Shown: positions 1 through 7,354 of the stretch, one piece after another | How the letters are laid out: every line of letters starts with the position of its first letter | Position numbering within the stretch: position 1 is the first letter of the stretch | DNA from: Ruminococcaceae bacterium UBA1438 | GTDB taxonomy: Bacteria; Bacillota; Clostridia; Oscillospirales; Acutalibacteraceae | Length of the DNA stretch: 13,035 nucleotides | Assembly: GCA_002329285.1 (NCBI GenBank) | Contig: DCTO01000086.1 | Coordinates: 10,125 to 23,159, forward strand | Direction of reading: 5' to 3' | Program-made: the position numbers and the translations under genes | The notes under the pieces: model-generated | What the model saw: the letters and a program-made list of their open reading frames with translations, nothing else | Told to the model about the DNA's origin: nothing | Databases searched by the model: none

Positions 1-699
1 ACAACGGGGGAGAGTGATCGTTTAGTTACTCTCCTTACTGCTGATTACGGCATTGTTAAGGCCTTTGTCCGCCGCGCAAAGCAGGTTAAAAGCAGGCTTT
101 CCTCCGCAACCTCGCTTTTTGCTTACAGTAACGTAACTCTTTATCGCACGCGCGATGCCTTTGTTGTTGATGATGCCTCACCGATTGAGGTGTTTTTTGA
201 TTTAAGGCGGAATATTGAAACTCTTACTCTGGCGCAGTATTTTGCCCAGCTTGCCTTTGATATGGGTGCGGAGGAGCAGCCTTGTGAGGAGCTTTTGCGC
301 CTCACTCTCAATTCGCTTCATCTGCTCTGCAAGGGCGAAAAGGGGCATGCCCGGATTAAGGCGGTGTTTGAATTCCGCGCAATGTGCCTCGGTGGATATA
401 TGCCATCCGTTCTTGCGTGCGCAAACTGCGGCACTTATGAAACAGAGCTGATGTATTTTGACACGGCTGAGGGCAAAATTTATTGCGAAAACTGTCCGCG
501 CGCCGGCGCAGTTCCCGTGCCGAAAACAGTGATAACCGCGGCCAGATTTATCTGCCTGACGGAGCCGGCAAAGATTTTCTCCTTCAGCCTGAACGACGAA
601 AATCTTGGCTTGCTTTCAATGCTGGCTGAAAAATATACGCTCTCCGTAACCCAGCGCAGCTTCAGTGCGCTTGAGTTTTATAAGAGCTTAAAGGGATAA
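1..699 (+). CDS. recO: DNA repair protein RecO (5' end outside the window)
   Basis: RecO is a recombination mediator that helps load RecA on single-stranded DNA in the RecFOR pathway and anneals complementary strands. The frame is open from base 1, so the gene starts upstream; 232 residues are visible. The first residues, TTGESDRLVTLLTADYGIVK, match the conserved beta strands of the N-terminal OB fold (GE.DR...L...G), so only about 10-15 residues are missing. The C-terminal part has the RecO zinc-finger pattern, two CxxC pairs (CANC encoded at 418-429 and CENC at 484-495). A GTG at 190 is internal and is not the start, because RecO similarity runs through it. The stop is TAA at 697-699 and mutS2 starts two bases later, so the two genes are very probably co-transcribed. 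Identification is firm from motifs and length. Confidence 0.93.
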   Translation, partial: TTGESDRLVTLLTADYGIVKAFVRRAKQVKSRLSSATSLFAYSNVTLYRTRDAFVVDDASPIEVFFDLRRNIETLTLAQYFAQLAFDMGAEEQPCEELLRLTLNSLHLLCKGEKGHARIKAVFEFRAMCLGGYMPSVLACANCGTYETELMYFDTAEGKIYCENCPRAGAVPVPKTVITAARFICLTEPAKIFSFSLNDENLGLLSMLAEKYTLSVTQRSFSALEFYKSLKG

Positions 700-701
700 C
701 T

Positions 702-3080
702 ATGAACAGAAATTATGAAGCGCTCGAATTGAATATTGTTCTTGATATGCTGACGCAGCAGGCAACCTGCGATGACGCCAGGGAGCTTGCTCTCTCTCTG
801 ACTCCAACCACGGATTTGGACGAGGCACAGCTTTTACTTGAGCAGACGGAGGCGGCATTTTCCTTGCTCGCCCGCTTCGGTGCGCCCTCATTTTCGGGGC
901 TTAAAAACGTTAATAATCCGCTTCAGAGAGCAGCTGCGGGCGGCGAGCTGAATATGGCAGAGCTTCTGCGAATCGGCTCAACTCTGCGCGCTATTCGTTC
1001 TCTTTATGAATGGTATGGCCATTTTTCGGATTCAAAAACGGGCCTTGATTTCTTTTTTGAAAGTATAACCGTTAATAAATATCTTGAGGATAAAATTTTC
1101 AGCGTGATTGTTTCGGAGGAGGAGATTTCGGACAGGGCCTCCGATGAGCTTTTTGAAATCAGGCGCAAAATCCGCGCAAAATCAAATTCAATCCGTGAAA
1201 AGCTTGAGGGCATTATACATAGCGCCCATTATCAGAAATATCTCCAGGAGGCAATTATAACCCAAAGGGGCGGCAGATACGTCGTTCCCGTAAAGGCTGA
1301 AAACCGCGCAAACGTCCAGGGCTTGGTGCATGATACCTCCTCCTCCGGCGCAACTGTTTTTATTGAGCCGGTTTCAGTTGTTGATGCAAACAATGAAATC
1401 AAGGTGCTTGAGGGCAGGGAAAGAGAGGAGATCCGCAGGATTTTGTTTGAGCTTTCCGTTGAGGCGGGCAGCTTTGCGGATGGCATTAAGGCTTCATATG
1501 AAAGCGCCGTTATGCTCAATCTCATTTTTGCAAAGGCGCAGCTTGCGTATAAGCAAAAGGCAACAAGGCCGCTGCTTAACAATGAGGGCAGAATTAATCT
1601 TAAAAAGGCAAGGCATCCTTTACTTGACGCCAAAACCGTTGTGCCAACGAATATTCGTCTCGGCGAGGATTTTGACACTTTGGTTATCACCGGCCCGAAC
1701 ACGGGCGGAAAAACCGTTGCAATCAAAACCATCGGCATTATGTGCCTGATGGCGATGTGCGGACTTTTGATCCCTGCGGCGGATCGCTCTGAAATTGCCA
1801 TTTTTGATAAGGTGCTTGTTGACGTTGGTGATGAGCAAAGCATTCAGCAAAGCCTTTCAACCTTCTCCGCTCATATGGTTAATATTATCGGGATTATGAA
1901 AGAGGCGGATGAAAACACGCTTGTGCTGATTGATGAGCTTGGGGCGGGCACAGACCCGATTGAGGGAGCGGCGCTTGCCGTTTCAATCATCGAAAATCTG
2001 CGCTCAAAGGGAGCAAAAATTGCCGCCACAACTCATTATGCAGAGCTGAAGGCATATGCGCTTGAAACACAGGGCGTTTCAAACGGCTCCTGCGAATTTG
2101 ACGTTGAAACTTTGAGCCCCACTTATAATCTTTTAATCGGCGTTCCCGGGCGCTCAAATGCCTTTGCCATTGCCGAAAGGCTTGGAATGGAGCGCGGCGT
2201 TGTTGATAAGGCCCGCGAAATGGTTGGCACGGAAAACCGCTCCTTTGAAGCCGTGCTTGAAAAGCTGGAGGCAACCCGCCTTGAGCTTGAAAAGGAAAAG
2301 GAAAGAGCGGAGAAGGCAACAGAGCAGGCAAACAAAATGCGCAGCCGTGCTCAGTCTGAAAAAGATAAAATTAATCAACTTAAAGCAAATGAGCTTGAAA
2401 AAGCAAAAAATGAGGCGGAGAGGATTATTGCCGCCGCAAAGCGCCAGAGCGCTGAATTTTTGCTGAAGCTGGAGCAGATAAAAAAAGAGGCACAGGATTC
2501 CTCCTCCGCCGCAGAAGCCGCCAGAAAAACAAGGCGCGAAATCAAAAACCGCCTCGGTGAAATGCAGGATATTGTTAATCCGCAGGAGCTTGCGGATAAT
2601 TGGGATGATGATTATAAGCTGCCGCGCCCGGTTGAGGCGGGGGATGCCGTTGTCATCAGAAATATCGGCGAGGGCGAGGTGCTTGAGGTTGGCAAGGATA
2701 AGGTGCTTGTGCAAAGCGGAATGCTTAAAACCCGCGTTAAAATGGGCGATTTGATGCTGCTTGAAAAAAAGAAAAAGCCGCAGCCAAAGCAAACCGTGCG
2801 CTCTGTTTATCGCACCTCCTCACGCGCTGATGAGGATTTCAAAACAGAGCTTGATCTTCGCGGCCAAACAGTTGATGAGGCGCTTACGGCTCTCGGCCTT
2901 TTCATTGATAAATGCTTGCTGAATAATATTTCCGAAATCAGAATTATTCACGGCAAGGGCACCGGAGCTCTGCGAAGCGCAGTAACGCAGGAGCTTCGCC
3001 ATCATCCTAATGTATCGCAGTTCCGCCTCGGCGCTCTCGGCGAAGGGGATACAGGCGTAACCGTCGCCACATTAAAGTAA
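702..3080 (+). CDS. mutS2: Endonuclease MutS2 with C-terminal Smr domain
   Basis: The 792-residue length is normal for MutS2. MutS2 lacks the MutS mismatch-recognition domain; it acts on recombination intermediates and, in Bacillus subtilis, has been reported to rescue collided ribosomes. Visible parts in order: MutS-type lever and clamp region (about 1-320); ATPase with Walker A GPNTGGKT at 331-338 and Walker B ending LIDE with Asp411-Glu412; a charged coiled coil (about 515-622); a small beta-rich KOW-like segment (about 640-686); and an Smr nuclease domain at 716-792 with the LDLRGQ motif (717-722) and HGKGTG (750-755). All key motifs are intact. The ATG lies 2 bases after the recO stop, with AAAGGGA in the recO end as ribosome binding site. 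Transcription ends at the hairpin at 3100-3123. Confidence 0.96.
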   Translation: MNRNYEALELNIVLDMLTQQATCDDARELALSLTPTTDLDEAQLLLEQTEAAFSLLARFGAPSFSGLKNVNNPLQRAAAGGELNMAELLRIGSTLRAIRSLYEWYGHFSDSKTGLDFFFESITVNKYLEDKIFSVIVSEEEISDRASDELFEIRRKIRAKSNSIREKLEGIIHSAHYQKYLQEAIITQRGGRYVVPVKAENRANVQGLVHDTSSSGATVFIEPVSVVDANNEIKVLEGREREEIRRILFELSVEAGSFADGIKASYESAVMLNLIFAKAQLAYKQKATRPLLNNEGRINLKKARHPLLDAKTVVPTNIRLGEDFDTLVITGPNTGGKTVAIKTIGIMCLMAMCGLLIPAADRSEIAIFDKVLVDVGDEQSIQQSLSTFSAHMVNIIGIMKEADENTLVLIDELGAGTDPIEGAALAVSIIENLRSKGAKIAATTHYAELKAYALETQGVSNGSCEFDVETLSPTYNLLIGVPGRSNAFAIAERLGMERGVVDKAREMVGTENRSFEAVLEKLEATRLELEKEKERAEKATEQANKMRSRAQSEKDKINQLKANELEKAKNEAERIIAAAKRQSAEFLLKLEQIKKEAQDSSSAAEAARKTRREIKNRLGEMQDIVNPQELADNWDDDYKLPRPVEAGDAVVIRNIGEGEVLEVGKDKVLVQSGMLKTRVKMGDLMLLEKKKKPQPKQTVRSVYRTSSRADEDFKTELDLRGQTVDEALTALGLFIDKCLLNNISEIRIIHGKGTGALRSAVTQELRHHPNVSQFRLGALGEGDTGVTVATLK

Positions 3081-3099
3081 ATGCATAATCAAAAAAATA

Positions 3100-3129
3100 A
3101 ACGGCAGGATTTCTCCTGCCGTTCTTTTT
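3100..3129. terminator. Bidirectional intrinsic terminator between mutS2 and the cell-wall-binding gene
   Basis: A perfect 10-bp stem (AACGGCAGGA at 3100-3109 with TCCTGCCGTT at 3114-3123) closes a TTTC loop. On the plus strand it is followed by CTTTTT (3124-3129). On the minus strand the A-run at 3092-3098 gives a T tract. It sits 19 bases past the mutS2 stop and 19 bases past the stop of the converging minus-strand gene, so it can end both transcripts. Confidence 0.9.
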
Positions 3130-3142
3130 GTTTACTTATTGA

Positions 3143-4108
3143 TTAATCCTCATTAACAACCGGTGCTTCAGGGTCAATTAAAGCGCCTGTTTCATAATCA
3201 AAATAGTACTCTGTTCCGTCGATTGTCCAGTATCCTGTGAACATATAAGGCTCATCATACTCGTATTTATCATTCAGATAATACCACTTGCCGCCGGACT
3301 GCTTCCAGCCTCTGTAGCAGGAGCCGTCAGCATTCAGATAATACCAGCGGGTGTAGGTATGTGAGCCGTAGCTGGAATAGTAGGTTTCTTCAATCTTTGC
3401 CCAGCCTGCCTTTTCAACAAGAGCGCCGTCCTTGCCGAAGAACCAGTATTTGCTGGTGCCGGTCTTTTCATCATAGATGTTGTAAGCGGCGTTTGAAACC
3501 ATCATTGCATTGTAATCATTGAAGAAATACCATTTGCCGCCGCTCTTCTTCCAGCCTGTTGTAAGCTCGCCTTTTGAGTTATTAACGTAAACCCAAGAAT
3601 CTGTTGCGCCATAAAGACTCTTTGCATATTCAGGAACGGCAAGCTTTGCCCAGCCGGTCTTTGTAATCATAGCGCCGTCTGCGCCAAGGGCATAGTATTT
3701 GCCATCGTCTTCAACAGTTGTGTTGTAGAACATCATACCGAGAGCGCCGGTCTGATTCTCAGAGCTTTCCGAGCTATCTGCAGAATAGTATTCGTAATAG
3801 TTTATCGGCATAAAGAAATACCACTTGCCGCTGATTTTCTGCCAATCAGTTGCAATAGCGCCGTTCTTGATATAGAACCAGCCGGTCTCGGTATACTCAA
3901 TGCCGCTTTCCGTTGATGCGGTTACGGTAATCTTGTTCCAACCGTTTGAGGGCTTAGCAATCCAAGCGCCGTTGCCGTCAAAGAGATAATCCTTGCCTTC
4001 AATGCGGTATCTGCCAACAACCATCTGGCCGTCCTCATCAAACCAATACCAAACGTTCTTAATTTTCTGCCAATCGCTAACAACGGGTTCGCCGTTCTTG
4101 AGATAGAA
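3143..4108 (-). pseudogene. C-terminal half of a cell-wall-binding repeat protein, cut off by an in-frame stop
   Basis: This is the downstream part of the frame that begins at 4903; both parts are in the same frame with no stop other than the TGA at 4109-4111. Reading through it gives FYLKNGEPVVSD and then WQKIKNVWYWF, a normal continuation of the repeat array. About eight CW_binding_1/choline-binding-type repeats follow, of the form GW.K...WYY/F....G, ending at PEAPVVNED and TAA. The largest open frame with its own ATG starts at 4024 (293 residues). That ATG is the Met of a repeat (DEDGQM) and has no signal peptide, so an independent protein is unlikely although a GAGG lies 8 bases upstream. 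The remnant shows no frameshift and no other damage, which suggests a very recent mutation, a strain polymorphism or a base-call error. The family binds choline-bearing teichoic acids or other wall glycans. Ligand here is unknown. Confidence 0.8.
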
Positions 4109-4744
4109 TCAGCTGCCGTAAATTCCGCACCAGCCGTTGTTTACCCAAGCGCCATCTTCATTGAAGAAATAGGTCTTTTCATTGCCGTCCGCTTTTTCAA
4201 TTGTGCGCGGGCCAATAACCATACGAAATTCGTCAAAGTAATACCAAACGTTCTTGATTTTCTGCCAGCCGTCCTGAAGCACGCCCTTAGCATTTGCAAA
4301 ATACCAGGTTTGTCCGCCATAATATGGGGAAATACGTTTAGTGCTGAAGGTGCTTTCAGTAGTGAAGTCTGTGCTCATAGGAATACCGCTTGAATAATCG
4401 GCCTTAATCCAGCCGGTGCGCATTGCGCAGTCCTCGCCAAAGTAATAGTAAGTGTCCTCTTCAACCTCACGTACGCCCTGATAAGCATACGGGTCAAGAT
4501 AATACCACTTACCGTCAATCTTCTGCCAGCCTGTTTGGCAAGCGCCGCTCTTATCGGTATAGAACCATTCGGTCCAGCTATCGCCGTAAGAATAAGTCCG
4601 GGTAAGCTTTACCCAGCCGCCCGAAAGCATTGCGCCTGATGCGTTGAATACATAGTATGTATCGTCAATCTCATACCAGTCATCACAAGCCATCCAGCCA
4701 TCATCAAAGAAATAGTACCAGACATTCTTGATTTTCTGCCAGCC
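4045..4744 (-). repeat. Near-identical 31-bp DNA repeats inside the cell-wall-binding gene
   Basis: Three copies of almost the same 31-32 bases, at about 4045-4076, 4240-4270 and 4714-4744, each encode WQKIKNVWYY/W. They differ from each other by only a few bases, whereas neighbouring repeat units are much more divergent. The middle and last copies share TTCTTGATTTTCTGCCAGCC exactly. Such short homologies allow recombination that adds or removes repeat units. Confidence 0.7.
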
Positions 4745-4903
4745 TGTAACATAGCTGCCATCCTTGTAATACTGCCAGTCGCCCTCTTCATCCTGATACC
4801 AACCGTTGGTGGGCACATCGCTTGCAGAAGCTGTTAAGCTTAAGCCTGCGAAGCAGGAGAGAAGCATCATAACTGCCAGAATTACGCTAATAATTCTCTT
4901 CAT
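4109..4903 (-). CDS. Secreted cell-wall-binding (choline-binding-type) repeat protein, truncated at an in-frame TGA
   Basis: The 264-residue frame starts with a clear signal peptide: Lys2-Arg3, a hydrophobic stretch over about residues 4-24, and a likely signal peptidase I site after ASA at 25-27. A weaker lipobox-like LLSC at 14-17 is an alternative. The rest is about seven aromatic repeats of CW_binding_1/glucan-binding type (GWQKIKNVWYYF, GWQKIDGKWYYL, GWVKL...WFY), with no catalytic domain. The frame stops at TGA (4109-4111) inside GS-stop-FYLKNG, where sister repeats read GWFYIKNG, so TGG was probably the ancestral codon; restored, the protein would be about 586 residues and 15 repeats. 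The start has AAAGGAG (4915-4921) 11 bases upstream and a consensus promoter. The short product could still be exported and bind the wall. It stands alone, opposite in strand to all neighbours. Adhesion or wall-anchoring is inferred from the family only. Confidence 0.82.
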   Translation of the reverse strand: MKRIISVILAVMMLLSCFAGLSLTASASDVPTNGWYQDEEGDWQYYKDGSYVTGWQKIKNVWYYFFDDGWMACDDWYEIDDTYYVFNASGAMLSGGWVKLTRTYSYGDSWTEWFYTDKSGACQTGWQKIDGKWYYLDPYAYQGVREVEEDTYYYFGEDCAMRTGWIKADYSSGIPMSTDFTTESTFSTKRISPYYGGQTWYFANAKGVLQDGWQKIKNVWYYFDEFRMVIGPRTIEKADGNEKTYFFNEDGAWVNNGWCGIYGS

Positions 4904-4953
4904 AATATCAAATACTCCTTTCTAAAATTTTAATCAATATTATGATTAATTAT

Positions 4954-4982
4954 ATTATACAATTATATGTGGCGCAAGTCAA
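4954..4982 (-). promoter_or_regulatory. Sigma-A-type promoter of the cell-wall-binding gene
   Basis: On the minus strand TTGACT (plus positions 4977-4982) is followed by 17 bases and TATAAT (4954-4959), a near-perfect vegetative promoter. Transcription would start near 4947, leaving a leader of about 45 bases before the ATG at 4903, with AAAGGAG at 4915-4921 as ribosome binding site. Confidence 0.85.
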
Positions 4983-5025
4983 CAAAAAATCTGTTTTGTA
5001 ATTCTTTTTCAATATTTGGGGTATT

Positions 5026-5066
5026 TTTTGTGTCAAAATCGCACATTTTGTGTCAATATTTTTCAC
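5026..5066. promoter_or_regulatory. Paired direct repeats between two divergent promoters, possible operator
   Basis: TTTTGTGTCAA occurs at 5026-5036 and again at 5046-5056, exactly 20 bases apart, about two helical turns. The second copy continues into TATTTTTCAC, ending at 5066. The pair lies about 44 bases beyond the -35 box of the minus-strand promoter and 45 bases before the -35 box of the plus-strand promoter, so a protein bound here could touch both. The regulator is unknown, and the surrounding DNA is very AT-rich, so chance is possible. Confidence 0.35.
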
Positions 5067-5100
5067 TAAAATTTTCTTAAAAAAATTATGCTTTTTGTTC

Positions 5101-5129
5101 TTGACTTATGGGGTGCTCTTATGTATAAT
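5101..5129 (+). promoter_or_regulatory. Sigma-A-type promoter of the ylxM-ffh-rpsP operon
   Basis: TTGACT at 5101-5106, a 17-base spacer, and TATAAT at 5124-5129. The start of transcription would be near 5136. It has the same boxes and spacing as the divergent promoter at 4954-4982. Confidence 0.88.
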
Positions 5130-5138
5130 ATCTCTTGC

Positions 5139-5160
5139 TGTAAAGATTAAAGCCTTTACA
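5139..5160 (+). promoter_or_regulatory. Small inverted repeat at the 5' end of the ylxM leader
   Basis: TGTAAAG (5139-5145) pairs with CTTTACA (5154-5160) around an 8-base loop. It begins within a few bases of the predicted transcription start, so it would form a hairpin at the very 5' end of the mRNA, or serve as a downstream operator. No T tract follows, so it is not a terminator. Its function is a guess. Confidence 0.35.
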
Positions 5161-5188
5161 CTTGATTATCGCGAAGGGAGGGGTATCA

Positions 5189-5554
5189 GTGGCTAAAAAT
5201 TTGGAGATTTCATTTTTGCTTGATTTTTATGGCGAAATGCTCACCAAAAAGCAACACGATTTTCTTATCTATTATTATGATGAGGATTTGTCCCTTTCCG
5301 AAATTGCAGAGAATGAGGGCATAACACGCCAGGGCGTGCGCGATGCCATCAAAAGGGCTGAAAATCAGCTTTTTGAAATGGAGCAAAGGCTCGGCCTTGC
5401 AAAGCGCTTCACGGATATGAAAAAGGGGCTTGATGAAATCAAGGAATGCGCGGAGATTATTAACGATTATAATCTCGCTCACAGCCTTTCCCGTGAGATT
5501 AATGACAGCGTCACCAAAATCAAATCCACTGCTGATTATCTTTCCCAGCTTTAA
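5189..5554 (+). CDS. ylxM: YlxM/p13-like helix-turn-helix protein, SRP-associated
   Basis: This 121-residue protein belongs to the UPF0122 (YlxM) family, which is encoded next to ffh in Firmicutes and has been linked to signal recognition particle function in streptococci. The family's opening motif is visible in LLDFYGEMLTKKQ (about 10-22), followed by a sigma-70 region 4-like helix-turn-helix over about 33-56 (LSLSEIAENEGITRQGVRDA). The C-terminus is helical and charged. The start is GTG at 5189, chosen because AAGGGAGGGG (5174-5183) sits 5 bases upstream and the family begins here; an earlier in-frame ATT at 5162 is not supported. It is the first gene of the operon, 43 bases before ffh. 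Regulation or assembly of SRP is inferred from context; direct DNA binding is not proven for the family. Confidence 0.9.
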   Translation: MAKNLEISFLLDFYGEMLTKKQHDFLIYYYDEDLSLSEIAENEGITRQGVRDAIKRAENQLFEMEQRLGLAKRFTDMKKGLDEIKECAEIINDYNLAHSLSREINDSVTKIKSTADYLSQL

Positions 5555-5581
5555 GTATTATTCACTAATCTAACCGCTTAT

Positions 5582-5600
5582 AAAGGAGTTGATTCTTTTG
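5582..5600 (+). promoter_or_regulatory. Ribosome binding site fixing the TTG start of ffh
   Basis: AAAGGAG (5582-5588) lies 9 bases before TTG at 5598-5600. An upstream in-frame TTG at 5589 directly abuts the Shine-Dalgarno sequence and cannot use it, so 5598 is the start. Confidence 0.8.
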
Positions 5601-6989
5601 GCATTTGAAGGTCTTTCCGAAAGGCTTGAAAATTCCTTTAAAAAGCTTCGTGCCAAAGGTAAATTAACCGAGGCAGATGTTAAAGAGGCAATGCGCGAGG
5701 TTCGCCTTGCGCTGCTTGAAGCCGATGTAAACTATAAGGTTGCAAAGGATTTCACCAAAACAGTAACGGATCGTGCCGTGGGTGAGGATGTTATGGAATC
5801 CTTAACCCCCGGGCAGATGGTTATCAAAATTGTTAATGAGGAGCTAACGGCCCTTATGGGCGGCAATGAAAGCCGCCTTGCAATTGCAAATCATCCACCA
5901 ACGGTTGTTATGATGTGCGGCCTTCAGGGCTCGGGTAAAACAACCCACAGCGCCAAGCTTGCGCTCAAGCTCAAAAATGAGGGCCACAGGCCGATGCTCG
6001 TTGCCTGCGATATTTATCGCCCCGCGGCTATTAAACAGTTGCAGGTTGTAGGCGAGCAGGTTGGCGTTCCCGTTTTTGAAATGGGCACTGAAAATCCCGT
6101 TCATATTGCAGAAGAGGCCATTAAATATGCCAAGGATCACGGTAACGATTATGTGTTCCTTGATACCGCAGGCCGTTTGCATATTGATGAGGAGCTGATG
6201 CTTGAGCTTCAGAATATCAGAAGCACGGTGCATCCTAATGAAATCCTGCTTGTTATTGACGCGATGACGGGCCAGGACGCCGTTAATGTTGCAAAAAGCT
6301 TTAATGAAACGCTTGGTATTGACGGCGTTATCTTAACAAAGCTTGATGGTGACACACGCGGCGGTGCGGCGCTTTCAGTCAGGGCAGTAACAGGCAAGCC
6401 GATAAAATTTGTCGGCACCGGCGAAAAGCTCGGCGATCTGGAAACCTTCCATCCAAGCCGCATGGCTTCCCGTATTCTCGGTATGGGCGATGTTCTTTCC
6501 TTCATTGAAAGGGCGGAGCAGAGCCTTGATGAGAAAAAAGCGGCAGAGCTTGAAAGGAAGCTTGCAAAGAACAAGTTCGATTTAAACGATCTTCTTGATC
6601 AGTTTGAGCAGCTGGAGCGCATGGGCAGCATTAAGGATACGATTAAGATGATTCCCGGCCTCGGCTCAAAAATTAAGGATGAGGATATTGATGAGGGCGC
6701 GTTTGATCGTTTCCGCGCAATCATTTATTCAATGACTAAGGAAGAAAGAGCACACCCGGAAATCATCAATCCCTCAAGAAAACGCCGAATTGCGGCGGGC
6801 TGCGGCAGGCAGGCGGAGGATGTTAACAGGCTTCTTTCCCAGTTCAAGCAGATGAAAAAGATGATAAGCCAGTTCGGCGGCAACAAGGGCGGCCCGAAGG
6901 TCAGCAAAAAAATGCGCCGAATGATGCAGCAAAACCCTGAAATGGCACAGAAAATGATGGGCATGACGGGCGGCGCAAAAAAACAATAA
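5598..6989 (+). CDS. ffh: Signal recognition particle GTPase Ffh (SRP54)
   Basis: Ffh binds signal peptides of nascent membrane and secreted proteins and, with 4.5S/scRNA and FtsY, delivers ribosomes to the Sec translocon. The length of 463 residues is typical. Domains: an N-terminal four-helix bundle (about 1-85, starting AFEGLSERL); the G domain with P-loop GLQGSGKT at 108-115, DTAGR at 189-193 and TKLDGD at 247-252; and a methionine-rich M domain from about 330. The M domain keeps the RNA-binding segment SRKRRIAAGCG and the NRLLSQFKQMKKM helix, and ends in a Met/Gln/Gly-rich tail. All GTPase motifs are intact. The start is TTG at 5598, set by the ribosome binding site at 5582-5588. It lies between ylxM and rpsP on the same transcript. 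The SRP RNA gene is not seen in this window. Confidence 0.97.
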   Translation: MAFEGLSERLENSFKKLRAKGKLTEADVKEAMREVRLALLEADVNYKVAKDFTKTVTDRAVGEDVMESLTPGQMVIKIVNEELTALMGGNESRLAIANHPPTVVMMCGLQGSGKTTHSAKLALKLKNEGHRPMLVACDIYRPAAIKQLQVVGEQVGVPVFEMGTENPVHIAEEAIKYAKDHGNDYVFLDTAGRLHIDEELMLELQNIRSTVHPNEILLVIDAMTGQDAVNVAKSFNETLGIDGVILTKLDGDTRGGAALSVRAVTGKPIKFVGTGEKLGDLETFHPSRMASRILGMGDVLSFIERAEQSLDEKKAAELERKLAKNKFDLNDLLDQFEQLERMGSIKDTIKMIPGLGSKIKDEDIDEGAFDRFRAIIYSMTKEERAHPEIINPSRKRRIAAGCGRQAEDVNRLLSQFKQMKKMISQFGGNKGGPKVSKKMRRMMQQNPEMAQKMMGMTGGAKKQ

Positions 6990-7081
6990 TCCTTTCGGAT
7001 TTTAACTCGTATTAACCCAATTTTATTTTTGGTTAGTAAATATGTTAATAAATATGCTAAAAGATTATGGAGGTAACTAAA

Positions 7082-7324
7082 ATGGCAGTAAAAATCAGAC
7101 TTCGCAGAATGGGCGCAAAGAAGGCTCCTTTCTATCGTGTTGTTGTTGCAGATTCAAGATATCCCAGAGACGGCCGTTTCATTGAGGAAATCGGAACCTA
7201 TAACACAATGGTGGATCCTGCTGAAATCAAAATTGATGCTGAAAAGGCAAAGAAATGGATTGCAAACGGTGCTCAGCCGACTGACACTGTTAAAAGCATT
7301 CTTAAAAAAGAAGGCATTCTTTAA
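7082..7324 (+). CDS. rpsP: 30S ribosomal protein bS16
   Basis: This 80-residue protein is a small-subunit ribosomal protein that binds 16S rRNA and helps assemble the 30S body. The N-terminal signature is clear: [20 protein letters not shown], then [20 protein letters not shown], and a C-terminal [14 protein letters not shown] segment typical of bS16. The start is ATG at 7082, seven bases after GGAGGT (7069-7074). An in-frame ATG at 7067 overlaps that ribosome binding site and is rejected. It follows ffh by 92 AT-rich bases with no convincing terminator or promoter, and precedes khpA by 43 bases, so it is most likely transcribed from the ylxM promoter. Confidence 0.97.
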   Translation: MAVKIRLRRMGAKKAPFYRVVVADSRYPRDGRFIEEIGTYNTMVDPAEIKIDAEKAKKWIANGAQPTDTVKSILKKEGIL

Positions 7325-7354
7325 TCCTGTTTGATTATCAAATAAGATTAAAGC

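Noticed and set aside
1232..1843. Long antisense open frame inside mutS2 (203 codons), and similar shadows elsewhere
   Set aside because: It lies wholly opposite a well-supported gene, has no ribosome binding site or recognisable domain, and its composition follows from mutS2 codon usage.
3143..4024. Independent 293-residue gene starting at ATG 4024
   Set aside because: The ATG is the Met of a repeat unit, in the same frame as the upstream half. There is no signal peptide and no separate promoter; the GAGG upstream simply encodes the Asp-Glu-Asp of the repeat.
4109..4111. UGA decoded as tryptophan (alternative code or readthrough)
   Set aside because: All 35 other Trp codons in the same gene are TGG, every other gene is intact without internal TGA, and rimM properly ends with TGA at 8156-8158. 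No special readthrough context is visible.
6775..6815. GCG instead of GSG in the SRP-RNA-binding motif of Ffh
   Set aside because: RIAAGCG is also found in well-studied Ffh proteins such as that of Escherichia coli, so this is normal variation.
7010..7036. Terminator or promoter between ffh and rpsP
   Set aside because: TAACC and GGTTA can pair over only about 5 bp with a long loop and no T tract. No -35/-10 pair with proper spacing is convincing in the 92-base gap.
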